Shown here piece after piece: positions 36,403 to 45,220 of a stretch of DNA of 64,000 bases; the stretch's first letter is position 1; each line of letters opens with the position of its first letter. A program made the translations under genes and the position numbers. The stretch covers positions 1,082,566 through 1,146,565 of the forward strand of contig BPIR01000001.1 in the NCBI GenBank assembly GCA_026004215.1, in the 5' to 3' direction. The notes beneath the pieces were generated by a model that was not told the origin of the DNA, ran no database searches, and saw only the letters and a program-made list of their open reading frames with translations. This DNA is from Candidatus Binatia bacterium (GTDB lineage: Bacteria > Desulfobacterota > Binatia > HRBIN30).

Positions 36403-37860
36403 ATGGGCTACGAAAAAATTTACATCAACGGCCGCTGGGAGTTCGCGGGCAACGGCACGTTCCCCGTGCTGAACCCCGCAACCGAGGAAGTGATCGCCGA
36501 GGCGCCCAACGCCTCCGTAGAGGACACCGACCGCGCCATCGCGGCCGCGCGAGCTGCCTTCGACTCCGGCCCGTGGAGGCGCACCACGCCTCGGGATCGG
36601 GCAAAAATCCTGCGGACGCTCGTGGAGCATCTGGAGCGGCGCAAGGAGGAGCTGCGCTCCTTGCTCGTCTCGGCTGGCGGGGCCGCCTGGATCACTCACC
36701 CCATTCAACTCGATACCGCACTGGCTCTCCTCGCACAGTATGCCGAATGGGCGGAGAAGTTTCTGTTCGAAGAAATGCTCCCGCCGGTTGCCAGCGTCGG
36801 GCCGACGGGCAACCAACTCAACCATGCCATGGCCTACTACCAGCCCGTCGGAGTTTGTGGACTCATTCCCACGTGGAATTTTCCGCTGTACGTGACCGTG
36901 CAAAAAATTGGGCCAGCTTTGGCGACGGGGTGCACCATGGTCGTCAAGCCCTCCCCGTATGCTCCGCTGATTGATTTGCTGATTGCCGAGGAAATCGAGC
37001 AGCTCGATTTACCCCCCGGGGTCTTCAACGTTGTGACCGGAGAAAGCCCGTTGCTCGGAGCGCGGCTGGTGGAAAGCCCGCTCGTAGACAAGGTCAGCTA
37101 CACGGGCAGTGCCGCTACCGGCAAGCGCATCCTGGCCGCGGCCGCCCATACGCTCAAGCGGGTGCATTTGGAGTTGGGCGGCAAATCCGCAGCCATATTC
37201 CTGCCGGATGCGGACTTCAACGCTTACGCCATGTACGCTCTCACCCCAGCTTTTTTTCATGCCGGGCAAGGCTGCGCCATGTGCACGCGTGTTCTTGTGC
37301 CCCGGAACCGCCAGGAGGCGCTCATCGAGGCGTTGTGCGGCTATCTACAGGCCATGGTTCACATTGGGAACCCTGCCGATCCGGCCGTCACCATGGGTCC
37401 GGTCATTCGCGCCGAGCGCCGCGCGCAAATCGAGGAATACATCGAATCCGGCCGGCGCGAGGGCGCGCGTCTCGTCACCGGCGGAGGGCGGCCGGCGCAT
37501 TTGCGCCAGGGTTTCTTCCTCGAGCCCACGATCTTTGCCGACGTGCGCAATGACATGCGCATCGCGCGCGAGGAGATTTTCGGGCCGGTGCTGTCTCTGC
37601 TGCCGTACGACGATGTGGACGAGGCGGTCCGCATCGCCAACGATTCGGAATACGGACTCGGTGGAGCCATCTACTCGGCCGACGTGCCCAAGGCGCTGGA
37701 GCTCGCCAAGCAAATTCGCACGGGCTCTTTGAACATCAATGGCGCCGTCAACTTGCTGCACACCCCGTTTGGGGGTTTCAAGCAAAGCGGGATCGGGCGC
37801 GAAGGCAGCAAATGGGGTCTGCTCGAGTATTGCGAGGTCCAAGCCATTGCTTGGCGCTAA
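36403..37860 (+). CDS. NAD(P)-dependent aldehyde dehydrogenase
   Basis: A 485-residue ALDH oxidising an aldehyde to the acid. The catalytic Cys291 is in GQGCAMCTR and the general base Glu257 in LELGGKSA. Nucleotide binding is seen in TYTGS-like SYTGSAATGK, and EEIFGPVL and GGFKQSGIGREG complete the family pattern. The usual PWNFPL reads PTWNFPLYV. ATG 36403 follows GGAGGAGG by 6 bases; the frame opens earlier at 36121 within the divergent gene. It is divergent from the acyl-CoA dehydrogenase with 120 bases between, and the substrate is unknown. Confidence 0.92.
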   Translation: MGYEKIYINGRWEFAGNGTFPVLNPATEEVIAEAPNASVEDTDRAIAAARAAFDSGPWRRTTPRDRAKILRTLVEHLERRKEELRSLLVSAGGAAWITHPIQLDTALALLAQYAEWAEKFLFEEMLPPVASVGPTGNQLNHAMAYYQPVGVCGLIPTWNFPLYVTVQKIGPALATGCTMVVKPSPYAPLIDLLIAEEIEQLDLPPGVFNVVTGESPLLGARLVESPLVDKVSYTGSAATGKRILAAAAHTLKRVHLELGGKSAAIFLPDADFNAYAMYALTPAFFHAGQGCAMCTRVLVPRNRQEALIEALCGYLQAMVHIGNPADPAVTMGPVIRAERRAQIEEYIESGRREGARLVTGGGRPAHLRQGFFLEPTIFADVRNDMRIAREEIFGPVLSLLPYDDVDEAVRIANDSEYGLGGAIYSADVPKALELAKQIRTGSLNINGAVNLLHTPFGGFKQSGIGREGSKWGLLEYCEVQAIAWR

Positions 37861-37960
37861 TCCGAACATTGGAGTTGAATCCTCGCGCTTGACCGACTTC
37901 ACCTGCGTTCGCCCCGGAGCCCCGCGCACTGGAATGCTCCTACAGGGAGGATGACTGGTT

Positions 37961-39568
37961 GTGACATCACTGACCGACGAAACGTTCACCGCAAACGAGC
38001 GAGCTGCGCTCGCCCCTTACTTCACCAATGTGGACAGCCCGATATTTGCCCTTCAAAACCTGCCGGAGGTGGTCAAGGGTGCATTGTTTGCCCGGTACTC
38101 GCGCTCGCCTAAATCCGTGCGGCGGCTTTTTCTCGATGAGTTTCTCGATCAAGTGGAATCGGCGGAGCTCGGCCGCGTGGGTCTCGACCGTGCCGAGCGC
38201 CTTTACGAGCGCGTGTTTGACGAGTACGGCGACGACTCGGTGGCTCAGCTCGGTGGCGTACATCTCGCTTGCGAAGGGGTGTCCAACATCCTCACCAAAG
38301 TCATCGAGTGGGGACGGCTCATGGCGTACCTCGAGCAGTCGACCCGCTACATTGCCTACGACACGCGCGTCAACGGGCGCTGGCGTTATGTCGTGCCCCC
38401 CGAACTCGAGTCGCACCCGCTCCGGGCACACTACGAAGAAACAATGGACCAGCTCTTCTCCACCTATGCGGAGTGGATCCCCAAATTCGAAGCATTTTTT
38501 TCCAAAAAGGTGCCACGTGGCCCGCATGATCCGGAACCTGCGTATCGCCGCAGCATCCGAGCCAAGGCGCTGGACACGCTGCGCGGTTTACTTCCGGCCG
38601 CAACCCAAGCAAACGTGGGCTTGTTCGGAAGCGGGCAAGCCTTCGAGGCACTCTTGCTGCGCCTGCGTGCCCATCCGCTGGCCGAGGCGCGCCGCAGCGC
38701 GGAGCTCATGCTAACCGAGTTACGCAAGGTCATTCCGGCATTTCTCACCCGCGTCGATCGGCCCGATCGCGGGCAGATTTGGAGCGAATACCTTCGGCGC
38801 ACACGCCAAGCTTCCCAGGAGATCGCGAACCGGTACACACAAGGGATTACGCCGGAACCTCGCGCCGAAGTAACACTGACGGACTTCGATCCCGAGGGAG
38901 AAATCAAGGTCGTCGCTGCGGCCATGTACGCGTACACGAACCTGCCCGACGACCAACTTCTTGCCTTGGCGCGCAAGATGTCGCCTGCGGATCGCGAGGC
39001 CGTTCTCAAAGCTTACGTGGGAGAGAGAAGTAACCGGCGGCACAAGCCCGGCCGGGCCTTCGAACGGACCGCATACCGTTTCGACATCCTCACGGACTAC
39101 GGCGCCTTCCGCGATTTGCAGCGCCATCGCCTCCTCACCATCGAGTGGCAACGATTTTCGCCGGAGCACGGCTATGAAATGCCCGGCGCTGTGGTCGAAG
39201 CTGGTGCGGGCGACGCTTGGCGTGCGGCGATGGATCGCTCTGCAGCGCTGTACCGAGCCTTGGCCAATGCCGGCCTGGAAGAAATCGCTCCCTATAGCCT
39301 TTGCTTCGCGTATCGCATTCGGTTCTATCTTCACATGAACGCGCGGGAAGCCATGCACGTAATCGAGCTGCGCACGACTCCCCAGGGCCATCCTGTGTAT
39401 CGCCGGGTGTGCCAGCAAATGCACCGGCTCATCGCCGAACAAGCTGGCCACCGAGCTATTGCCGCTGCGATGCGGTACGTCAATTACGGCACCGTGGAAC
39501 TCGAACGCCTCGACGCCGAACGTGCCCGGGAAGAGCGGAAACAATCGTTCCCGGGCGGCGCGAAGTGA
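37961..39568 (+). CDS. Tandem ThyX-like protein (FAD-dependent thymidylate synthase-related)
   Basis: A 535-residue protein built from two ThyX-like halves. In the first half DDSVAQLGGVHLACEGVSNILTKVIEWGRLMAYLEQSTRY follows the ThyX layout, but the signature RHRxxSxNExSxR is altered to WGRLMAYLEQSTR. In the second half DLQRHRLLTIEWQRFSP keeps RHR but lacks the following SxNExS. NAREAMHVIELR matches the ThyX substrate-binding helix. True ThyX enzymes are 220-260 residues and form tetramers, so a fused dimer with two degenerate sites may be a diverged or non-thymidylate enzyme. Start GTG 37961 has GGAGG 10 bases upstream. pdxJ follows after 30 bases. Confidence 0.75.
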   Translation: MTSLTDETFTANERAALAPYFTNVDSPIFALQNLPEVVKGALFARYSRSPKSVRRLFLDEFLDQVESAELGRVGLDRAERLYERVFDEYGDDSVAQLGGVHLACEGVSNILTKVIEWGRLMAYLEQSTRYIAYDTRVNGRWRYVVPPELESHPLRAHYEETMDQLFSTYAEWIPKFEAFFSKKVPRGPHDPEPAYRRSIRAKALDTLRGLLPAATQANVGLFGSGQAFEALLLRLRAHPLAEARRSAELMLTELRKVIPAFLTRVDRPDRGQIWSEYLRRTRQASQEIANRYTQGITPEPRAEVTLTDFDPEGEIKVVAAAMYAYTNLPDDQLLALARKMSPADREAVLKAYVGERSNRRHKPGRAFERTAYRFDILTDYGAFRDLQRHRLLTIEWQRFSPEHGYEMPGAVVEAGAGDAWRAAMDRSAALYRALANAGLEEIAPYSLCFAYRIRFYLHMNAREAMHVIELRTTPQGHPVYRRVCQQMHRLIAEQAGHRAIAAAMRYVNYGTVELERLDAERAREERKQSFPGGAK

Positions 39569-39598
39569 CTGGGCCACGTGTGCTAGGATACAAAGCCG

Positions 39599-40381
39599 AT
39601 GACTTGTTTGTCGGTCAATGTGAATAAAGTCGCCACGTTGCGAAATACCCGCAACATCGGCATTCCGAGTGTGGTGCGCATGGCGCGCATTGCTTTGGAG
39701 GCCGGGGCCCACGGAATCACCATCCACCCAAGGCCGGATGAGCGGCACATCCGCCGGGGCGACGTTGCAGAAATCGCCGAGTTGCTGCGCTCCTATCCGG
39801 GCCGCGAACTGAATATCGAAGGCAACCCGTTCCACGGCTTGCTCGAGCACTGCACCGTGGCCCGACCCCAGCAGGCAACCCTCGTGCCGGATGAAGTTTC
39901 CGCGGCCACCAGCGATCATGGTTGGCCGCTCACCGGTATGCCGCAACCGGTCAAAGAGGAGCTTCGGCAGGCGATCCACGCGCTCCACGAACTGGGGGCC
40001 CGAGTGAGTTTGTTCGTGGATCCGTTACCCGAGGTCATTCGGGAAGCACGAGCACTCGGTGCAGATCGCGTCGAGCTCTATACGGAGCCCTATGCACGAG
40101 CTTTTGCCCAAGGCCACGCTCGCGACATGCTACTTCGTTACCGGTACGCGGCAGATGCTGCACTTTCCGCAGGCTTGGCGGTCAATGCTGGGCACGACCT
40201 CAACCTCGACAACTTAGGCCCGTTTCTCGAAACGATCCCCGAAATTTCCGAGGTTTCCATCGGCCACGCGCTGGTCGCCGACGCGCTCGAGTTCGGCATG
40301 GCCGAGGCCGTGCGGCGCTACCTGGCCATCTGTGCGCGCACCGCCGGCCCCAGTGGCGGCAAGGGTTCGTCTACTGCCTGA
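39599..40381 (+). CDS. pdxJ: Pyridoxine 5'-phosphate synthase
   Basis: A 260-residue TIM barrel that condenses 3-amino-2-oxopropyl phosphate with deoxyxylulose 5-phosphate to form pyridoxine phosphate (DXP-dependent vitamin B6 route). GITIHPRPDERHI (active-site His), ELNIEG (catalytic Glu) and VNAGHDLN (His) are conserved. The entry motif reads VNVNKVATLRNTR instead of the commoner VNIDHVATLRQAR, and LVPDEVSAATSDHGW replaces LVPEKRxExTTEGG, so it belongs to the less-studied PdxJ branch. Its 3' end overlaps the convergent DUF1015 gene by 64 bases. Confidence 0.9.
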   Translation: MTCLSVNVNKVATLRNTRNIGIPSVVRMARIALEAGAHGITIHPRPDERHIRRGDVAEIAELLRSYPGRELNIEGNPFHGLLEHCTVARPQQATLVPDEVSAATSDHGWPLTGMPQPVKEELRQAIHALHELGARVSLFVDPLPEVIREARALGADRVELYTEPYARAFAQGHARDMLLRYRYAADAALSAGLAVNAGHDLNLDNLGPFLETIPEISEVSIGHALVADALEFGMAEAVRRYLAICARTAGPSGGKGSSTA

Positions 40382-41640
40382 AACAGCAAGCCGCTCAAGA
40401 GTTTCGGGTAAAAGTACGTAGATTTTTGCGGCATCACTTGACCCGACCGACACACCGCGAGGATGTCGGACATACGCGGCGGTCGCATGAAAAACACCGC
40501 TGCCGCTCCTTGCTGCACTGCTGCCAAGGCCTCGTGGTCGCTGTGCGTGTACCACATCTGGCCGGCGCGCGCAGCTTCGTCCGGAACAACTTTGGCCAAG
40601 CCCTGAAGAACAACACGATCGAGGAGGGTCACGTCGAGATCCCGTACCGCGGGCGCCAAATCGCCTGCAAAACGTTCGAGTAATTGGATGTCACCCAACT
40701 CAGCGAGAAACAGTTCCCTGCCAGGGCTCCAAGCAACCCCGAGACAGTGGTGACCGGCTCTCTGGTCGAGGGCCCGGAAAAACTCCTCGGCTTGTTCGAC
40801 CGCATACGAACGGAGGATAAAGTGCCGCTCGATTTGCCGCTGTAGCGCAGTTGCCTCCGGAACTTCCTGCAAAACGCGATGCGTGGGCAGAATGACCAGC
40901 CCCGGGTCGTCCATGCTCGTCAGGTACATCAGCACATGGGCATGACCCGCATCGGGCGAGTCCTGGCCGGACTGGACCAACTCCTCGTGGTAGGCCCACG
41001 CGGTTTCGTAGCGGTGATGGCCATCCGCGATCATGATTTCTTCCTCAGCGAGCTCCTCGGCCACGAACCGCTGCAGGCGGTTGTCGCGCACGAACCATAA
41101 GCGATGCTCGGTACCGAGAAAGTCCACCAATCTCACTTCCGGCGTGCGGTTCGCGCTCCACGTCCGCAAGCGCTCGATCACCGCTGCGCGATTTGGAAAC
41201 AACCCGAAGATCGGACTCAAGTTCGCGCGGCACGCTCGCAAAAGTCGCAGGCGATCCTCCTTTGGAGCGGAAAACGTTCGCTCGTGCGGTCGAATCTTCC
41301 CTTTCCCGAATGCCTCGAGACGCACCGCTCCGTACAAGCCCGCACGCTCGCGCGTCTGCCCGCCCACGGAGAAACGCTCGGTCGTAAACACCAAGCACGG
41401 CTCGGGTTCTTGGACAATGTACCGCTCTTCCCTCCACTCCTGCCAGTAATGGGCCGCGGAGGCATAGGGATCTTCCTCGGGGTTGAGGATCAAGCGAACG
41501 ACGTTGAGGGGGTGCTTGCGATGAAGTTCCGCTTGTTCGCGCCCGCCAATGACATCGTACGGAGGAGCGATGAGGGGCGATAAGTCCGGAAACAGTGCGG
41601 GGTTGTATCGGTACGGACGAAACGGACGCACTATGGCCAT
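40318..41640 (-). CDS. DUF1015 family protein
   Basis: A 440-residue cytoplasmic protein of the DUF1015 family. Hallmarks are the start IVRPFRPYRYNP, LIAPPYDVI, ERAGLYGAVRLE, RPHERTFSAPKEDRL, MIADGHHRYETAWAY and MYLTSMDDPGLVILPTHR. The conserved His/Arg motifs suggest an enzyme, but I know of no settled reaction for the family. It is the last gene of the alr-purH-purD-tsaC series, 37 bases after tsaC, and runs 64 bases into the convergent pdxJ gene. Confidence 0.85.
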   Translation of the reverse strand: MAIVRPFRPYRYNPALFPDLSPLIAPPYDVIGGREQAELHRKHPLNVVRLILNPEEDPYASAAHYWQEWREERYIVQEPEPCLVFTTERFSVGGQTRERAGLYGAVRLEAFGKGKIRPHERTFSAPKEDRLRLLRACRANLSPIFGLFPNRAAVIERLRTWSANRTPEVRLVDFLGTEHRLWFVRDNRLQRFVAEELAEEEIMIADGHHRYETAWAYHEELVQSGQDSPDAGHAHVLMYLTSMDDPGLVILPTHRVLQEVPEATALQRQIERHFILRSYAVEQAEEFFRALDQRAGHHCLGVAWSPGRELFLAELGDIQLLERFAGDLAPAVRDLDVTLLDRVVLQGLAKVVPDEAARAGQMWYTHSDHEALAAVQQGAAAVFFMRPPRMSDILAVCRSGQVMPQKSTYFYPKLLSGLLFQAVDEPLPPLGPAVRAQMAR

Positions 41641-41677
41641 GTCGACTGTTCTCCTATCTGCTCGCGGGTCATATCGC

Positions 41678-42313
41678 TCACCGTCGAACTCGCTCGCCGA
41701 TCTCAGCTTCGATGTCTTCCACGGAAATGGCTCCGGCGCGCACTAGCGCCACCCCTTCATCGCTGACCCGCAACACGGTGGATACAGGTTCCCCCGAGGT
41801 GGGTCCCCAGTCCAAGTAAAACGCCACTTCGTTCCCAAAATACGCGCGCGCGGCGGCCACCGTGGTGGGTGGCCTCTCGCCCGCTGGATTCGCGCTCGGC
41901 GTAGTCAATGGTTCGCCTAACCGAGCCACCAGCTCGTGGGCTACGGGGTGGGATGGAATCCGAACCCCGATCGTGCCGCTGCCACCTGTCAAAATTTCGG
42001 ACACGCCCTCGCTCGCTGGAAGGGCCAGTGTGAGGGGGCCTGGCCAAAAGCGTTCGATCAGACGCTCCGCCAATGGTGGAATTGCGCGTGTTACCTCTCC
42101 CAACATCGTACGATCGGCCACCAGCACGCTAATCGGTTTTCCTTTCGCCCGCACCTTCAGCGCAACCAGGCGCGCCAGCGCTCGAGGATCTCGCACCCGC
42201 ACCCCAAGCCCGTAAACTGTTTCGGTTGGATACACGATCGCCTGCCCGGCGCGGAGCGCTTCTAGGGCTCGATCCAGAACAGCGGAAAATCCCTGCGACC
42301 CAGATTTGCCCAT
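41678..42313 (-). CDS. tsaC: Threonylcarbamoyl-AMP synthase (Sua5/YrdC family)
   Basis: A 211-residue YrdC-domain enzyme forming threonylcarbamoyl-AMP from threonine, bicarbonate and ATP, for the t6A modification of ANN-decoding tRNAs. The domain is seen in GQAIVYPTETVYGLGV, ALKVRAKGKPISVLV, FWPGPLTLAL, GTIGVRIPSHP and TTPSANPAGERPP. ATG 42313 is preferred (GGAG 8 bases upstream); it clears purD by 22 bases. An upstream start at 42379 would overlap purD. No Sua5 C-terminal domain is present. Confidence 0.9.
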   Translation of the reverse strand: MGKSGSQGFSAVLDRALEALRAGQAIVYPTETVYGLGVRVRDPRALARLVALKVRAKGKPISVLVADRTMLGEVTRAIPPLAERLIERFWPGPLTLALPASEGVSEILTGGSGTIGVRIPSHPVAHELVARLGEPLTTPSANPAGERPPTTVAAARAYFGNEVAFYLDWGPTSGEPVSTVLRVSDEGVALVRAGAISVEDIEAEIGERVRR

Positions 42314-42335
42314 CCGCGAAGCTCCGACGGTTACG

Positions 42336-43625
42336 TCAATGCGGTGGCGTGCTGCGATGTTTGAAAGCCCGCTGTCCAATGTCCCGCCGATAGTGCATTC
42401 CCTCGAAATGAATTTTGCTCACGGCATGGTATGCGCGATCCACAGCCTCCGCCACGTCGTGTCCCAGTGCGGTGACACCCAACACTCGTCCTCCGTTGGT
42501 GACGAAGTGATCGTGGCGGCGCGCCGTGCCCGCATGGAAAATCATCACGTCTTGCAGCGATTCCGCCTCCTCCAAACCATGGATGACTTGACCTTTTTCC
42601 ACTGCCCCCGGGTAACCTGCTGCAGCCAAGACCACGCACGCAGCCGCCCGTTCGTCCCAACTTGCCGTAACCTCCGACAACTGCCCGTCCACGCAGGCAT
42701 TCAGCAACTCCACGATGTCGCTTCGCAGGCGCATCATTAACGGTTGGCATTCGGGGTCACCAAACCGAGCGTTGAATTCCAGGACTTTGGGGCCGGCATC
42801 CGTCAACATTAAACCGGCATACAGCGTTCCCCGGTATTCGATCTTGTTTGCTCGCAGCGCTTGCAAGGTCGGCAACACGATCTCCGCCATGATCCGCGCA
42901 TGCATCTCTGGGGTCAGCGCTGGTGTCGGCGAATACGCTCCCATTCCCCCGGTGTTCGGACCCTGGTCGCCGTCCAAGAGCCTCTTGTGATCTTGAGAGG
43001 AGGGAAACGGCAACACGGACTCCCCGTCGGTCAGCAAGATGAACGACACCTCCTCGCCCACAAGATATTCCTCGATGACCACACGTGCGCCCGCGTCGCC
43101 AAAAAGCCGGGCTACGAGGATGTCATCGATCGCTTGCTCGGCCTCTTTGAGTTCGTGGCACACGAACACGCCCTTACCGCCCGCAAGGCCGTCCGCTTTG
43201 ACCACAACGGGCACTCCGACTTCCGCAACAAAGCGCTTGGCCCCCTCTGGCTCATCGAAAACGCTGAAATAACCCGTGGGGACATTCCATCTCCGCATGA
43301 GTTCTTTGGCGAACGCTTTACTGGCCTCGATTTGTGCGCCCTGCCGCGTCGGGCCGAAAACACGCAGCCCGGCTGCCTGAAACTCATCGGCCAGCCCTAG
43401 TGTCAGCGGCAGCTCCGGGCCCACGACGGTAAGGTCGATGGCGCGCTCGCGCGCAAAGCGCAGCAAACCCGCAACGTCGTCTGCCGCAATAGGCACGAGC
43501 TCCGCAACGCGGGCGATGCCAGCGTTGCCCGGAGCGCAATACACCTGCTCCACCTGCCGGGACTGTCGGATTTTCCACGCCAAAGCGTGTTCTCGCCCGC
43601 CGCTACCGATCACCAGTACTCGCAT
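42336..43625 (-). CDS. purD: Phosphoribosylamine-glycine ligase
   Basis: A 429-residue ATP-grasp enzyme, second step of purine synthesis (phosphoribosylamine plus glycine plus ATP to GAR). It begins MRVLVIGSGGREHALAWKI, then VVGPELPLTLG, KADGLAGGKGV (ATP-grasp), PFPSSQDHKRL, GPNTGGMGAYSP and EFNARFGDPECQ, all canonical. Start ATG 43625 is set by the family N-terminus; the open frame extends to 44162 antisense-like over purH without similarity. The stop is followed closely by tsaC. Confidence 0.96.
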   Translation of the reverse strand: MRVLVIGSGGREHALAWKIRQSRQVEQVYCAPGNAGIARVAELVPIAADDVAGLLRFARERAIDLTVVGPELPLTLGLADEFQAAGLRVFGPTRQGAQIEASKAFAKELMRRWNVPTGYFSVFDEPEGAKRFVAEVGVPVVVKADGLAGGKGVFVCHELKEAEQAIDDILVARLFGDAGARVVIEEYLVGEEVSFILLTDGESVLPFPSSQDHKRLLDGDQGPNTGGMGAYSPTPALTPEMHARIMAEIVLPTLQALRANKIEYRGTLYAGLMLTDAGPKVLEFNARFGDPECQPLMMRLRSDIVELLNACVDGQLSEVTASWDERAAACVVLAAAGYPGAVEKGQVIHGLEEAESLQDVMIFHAGTARRHDHFVTNGGRVLGVTALGHDVAEAVDRAYHAVSKIHFEGMHYRRDIGQRAFKHRSTPPH

Positions 43626-43669
43626 ATTCCCTTCGCGTCTCTGCTCCTGGCCATAGCGGAGATTGCAAC

Positions 43670-45220
43670 TCAGTGGCGGAAGTGTCGCACTCCGGTAAAC
43701 ACCATCGCCAACCCCCAACGGTCGGCCGCTGCAATGACTTCCTCGTCTCGCACACTGCCCCCGGGCTGCACGACAGCCGTAATCCCGGCTTCGGCGGCGA
43801 CTTCGACTCCATCGGGAAACGGGAAGAATGCGTCGCTGGCCAGCACCGAACCCCGCAAATCCACTCCGACGCGCTGTGCCTTCGCACGCGCGGAAAACAC
43901 GGGATCCACGCGCGAGGTCGCCCCGCCGCCAATCGCAAGAGTACTGCGCGCATTGCAAAACACAATTGCGTTCGACTTCACATGCTTCACGACCTTCAGC
44001 CCAAATTCCATTGCAGCGTATTCCTCCGGGGTCGGGCTGCGGCGGGTCACAACACGCCCCGACCGTGGATCTTCCATTGCGCGGTCGCGGTCCTGTACCA
44101 ATAAGCCCCCAAAAACGCCGCGTACATCCCATTCGTCTTGCTTCGTGGCCTCGATATGCCACCGCATCAACCGTCTATTCTTTTTGCGCTGCAGAAACTC
44201 GAGCGCCTCCGGGGCAAACTCCGGCGCAATCAGTACCTCGGTAAAGATTTCGTCCACCTCCTGGGCCAGTTCGAGCGACCACGGGCGATTGCTGATCAAG
44301 ATTCCACCGAACGGGGACTCCGGGTCGGTCGCAAAAGCTCGGCGATACGCTTCGACATCGGTAGCGCCCAAACCAACACCGCACGGCGTGTTGTGCTTGA
44401 GGATCGCCAGACATGCTGACGGCCCGTCCGCAAACTCCAACATCAGCGCCAGGGCGGAGTGGATATCCAAGATGTTGTTGAACGACAGCTCCTTTCCATG
44501 GAGCTGTTCCACGCACTCGAGAAACTTCCCGTAGAGGGCCGCGCGCTGGTGCGGGTTTTCCCCATAACGAAGGTCTTGAGCTTTTGGCAGCGTCATGTGC
44601 CACGTGGTCGAAAATGGCTGCCGGTGACCGTCCGCCCAGCTTCCCAAAAATGTCGCAATAGCTCCATCGTAACGGGCCGTTAACGCGAACGCCTTCTGCG
44701 CCAGGCGGCGGTTGGTCTCCAGGGACACCTCCCCCCGGCTCCGCAACTCTTGCACGACGACGGGATAGTCTTGCGGATCCACAATGACCGTTACGAATTC
44801 GTGATTCTTCGCAGCGGAGCGGATCATCGAAGGGCCGCCAATGTCGATGTTCTCGATGGCCTCCTCCCAGGTGCACTCGGGGCGAGCGACGGTGGTTTCG
44901 AACGGGTAGAGATTGACGGCGACGAGGTCGATCCGGCCGATGCCTAAGCTCCGCAACTGCTCCAAGTGCGCCGCCACATCGCGCCGCGCAAGGAGGCCTC
45001 CATGAATTTTGGGGTGCAAAGTTTTCACGCGGCCGTCCAGGATCTCCGGCGATCCTGTGTACGCGCTTACTTGCGTCACCGGTATGCCCGCGGCCTCCAG
45101 CTCGCGAGCCGTACCGCCGGTGGAAAGAATTTCCACGCCCATAGCGGACAATTCTCGGGCAAACGCCACGACTCCCGTCTTATCGCTGACGCTAATCAAC
45201 GCTCGCTCGATCTTTGCCAT
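43670..45220 (-). CDS. purH: Bifunctional AICAR transformylase / IMP cyclohydrolase
   Basis: A 516-residue enzyme catalysing the last two steps to IMP. The N-terminal cyclohydrolase domain has ALISVSDKTGV, STGGTAREL, GRVKTLHPKIHGG and NIDIGGPSMIRSAAKN. The C-terminal transformylase domain has RYGENPHQRAALY, LKHNTPCGVG and the terminal region VQPGGSVRDEEVIAAAD. The start overlaps the alr stop by 25 bases, so the two are co-translated; purD follows after a 44-base gap. Confidence 0.96.
   Translation of the reverse strand: MAKIERALISVSDKTGVVAFARELSAMGVEILSTGGTARELEAAGIPVTQVSAYTGSPEILDGRVKTLHPKIHGGLLARRDVAAHLEQLRSLGIGRIDLVAVNLYPFETTVARPECTWEEAIENIDIGGPSMIRSAAKNHEFVTVIVDPQDYPVVVQELRSRGEVSLETNRRLAQKAFALTARYDGAIATFLGSWADGHRQPFSTTWHMTLPKAQDLRYGENPHQRAALYGKFLECVEQLHGKELSFNNILDIHSALALMLEFADGPSACLAILKHNTPCGVGLGATDVEAYRRAFATDPESPFGGILISNRPWSLELAQEVDEIFTEVLIAPEFAPEALEFLQRKKNRRLMRWHIEATKQDEWDVRGVFGGLLVQDRDRAMEDPRSGRVVTRRSPTPEEYAAMEFGLKVVKHVKSNAIVFCNARSTLAIGGGATSRVDPVFSARAKAQRVGVDLRGSVLASDAFFPFPDGVEVAAEAGITAVVQPGGSVRDEEVIAAADRWGLAMVFTGVRHFRH

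Noticed and set aside
38720..39988. 422-residue minus-strand open frame over the ThyX-like and pdxJ genes
   Set aside because: Fully antisense to two recognised genes; no motif or ribosome site. Long shadow frames are expected in GC-rich DNA.
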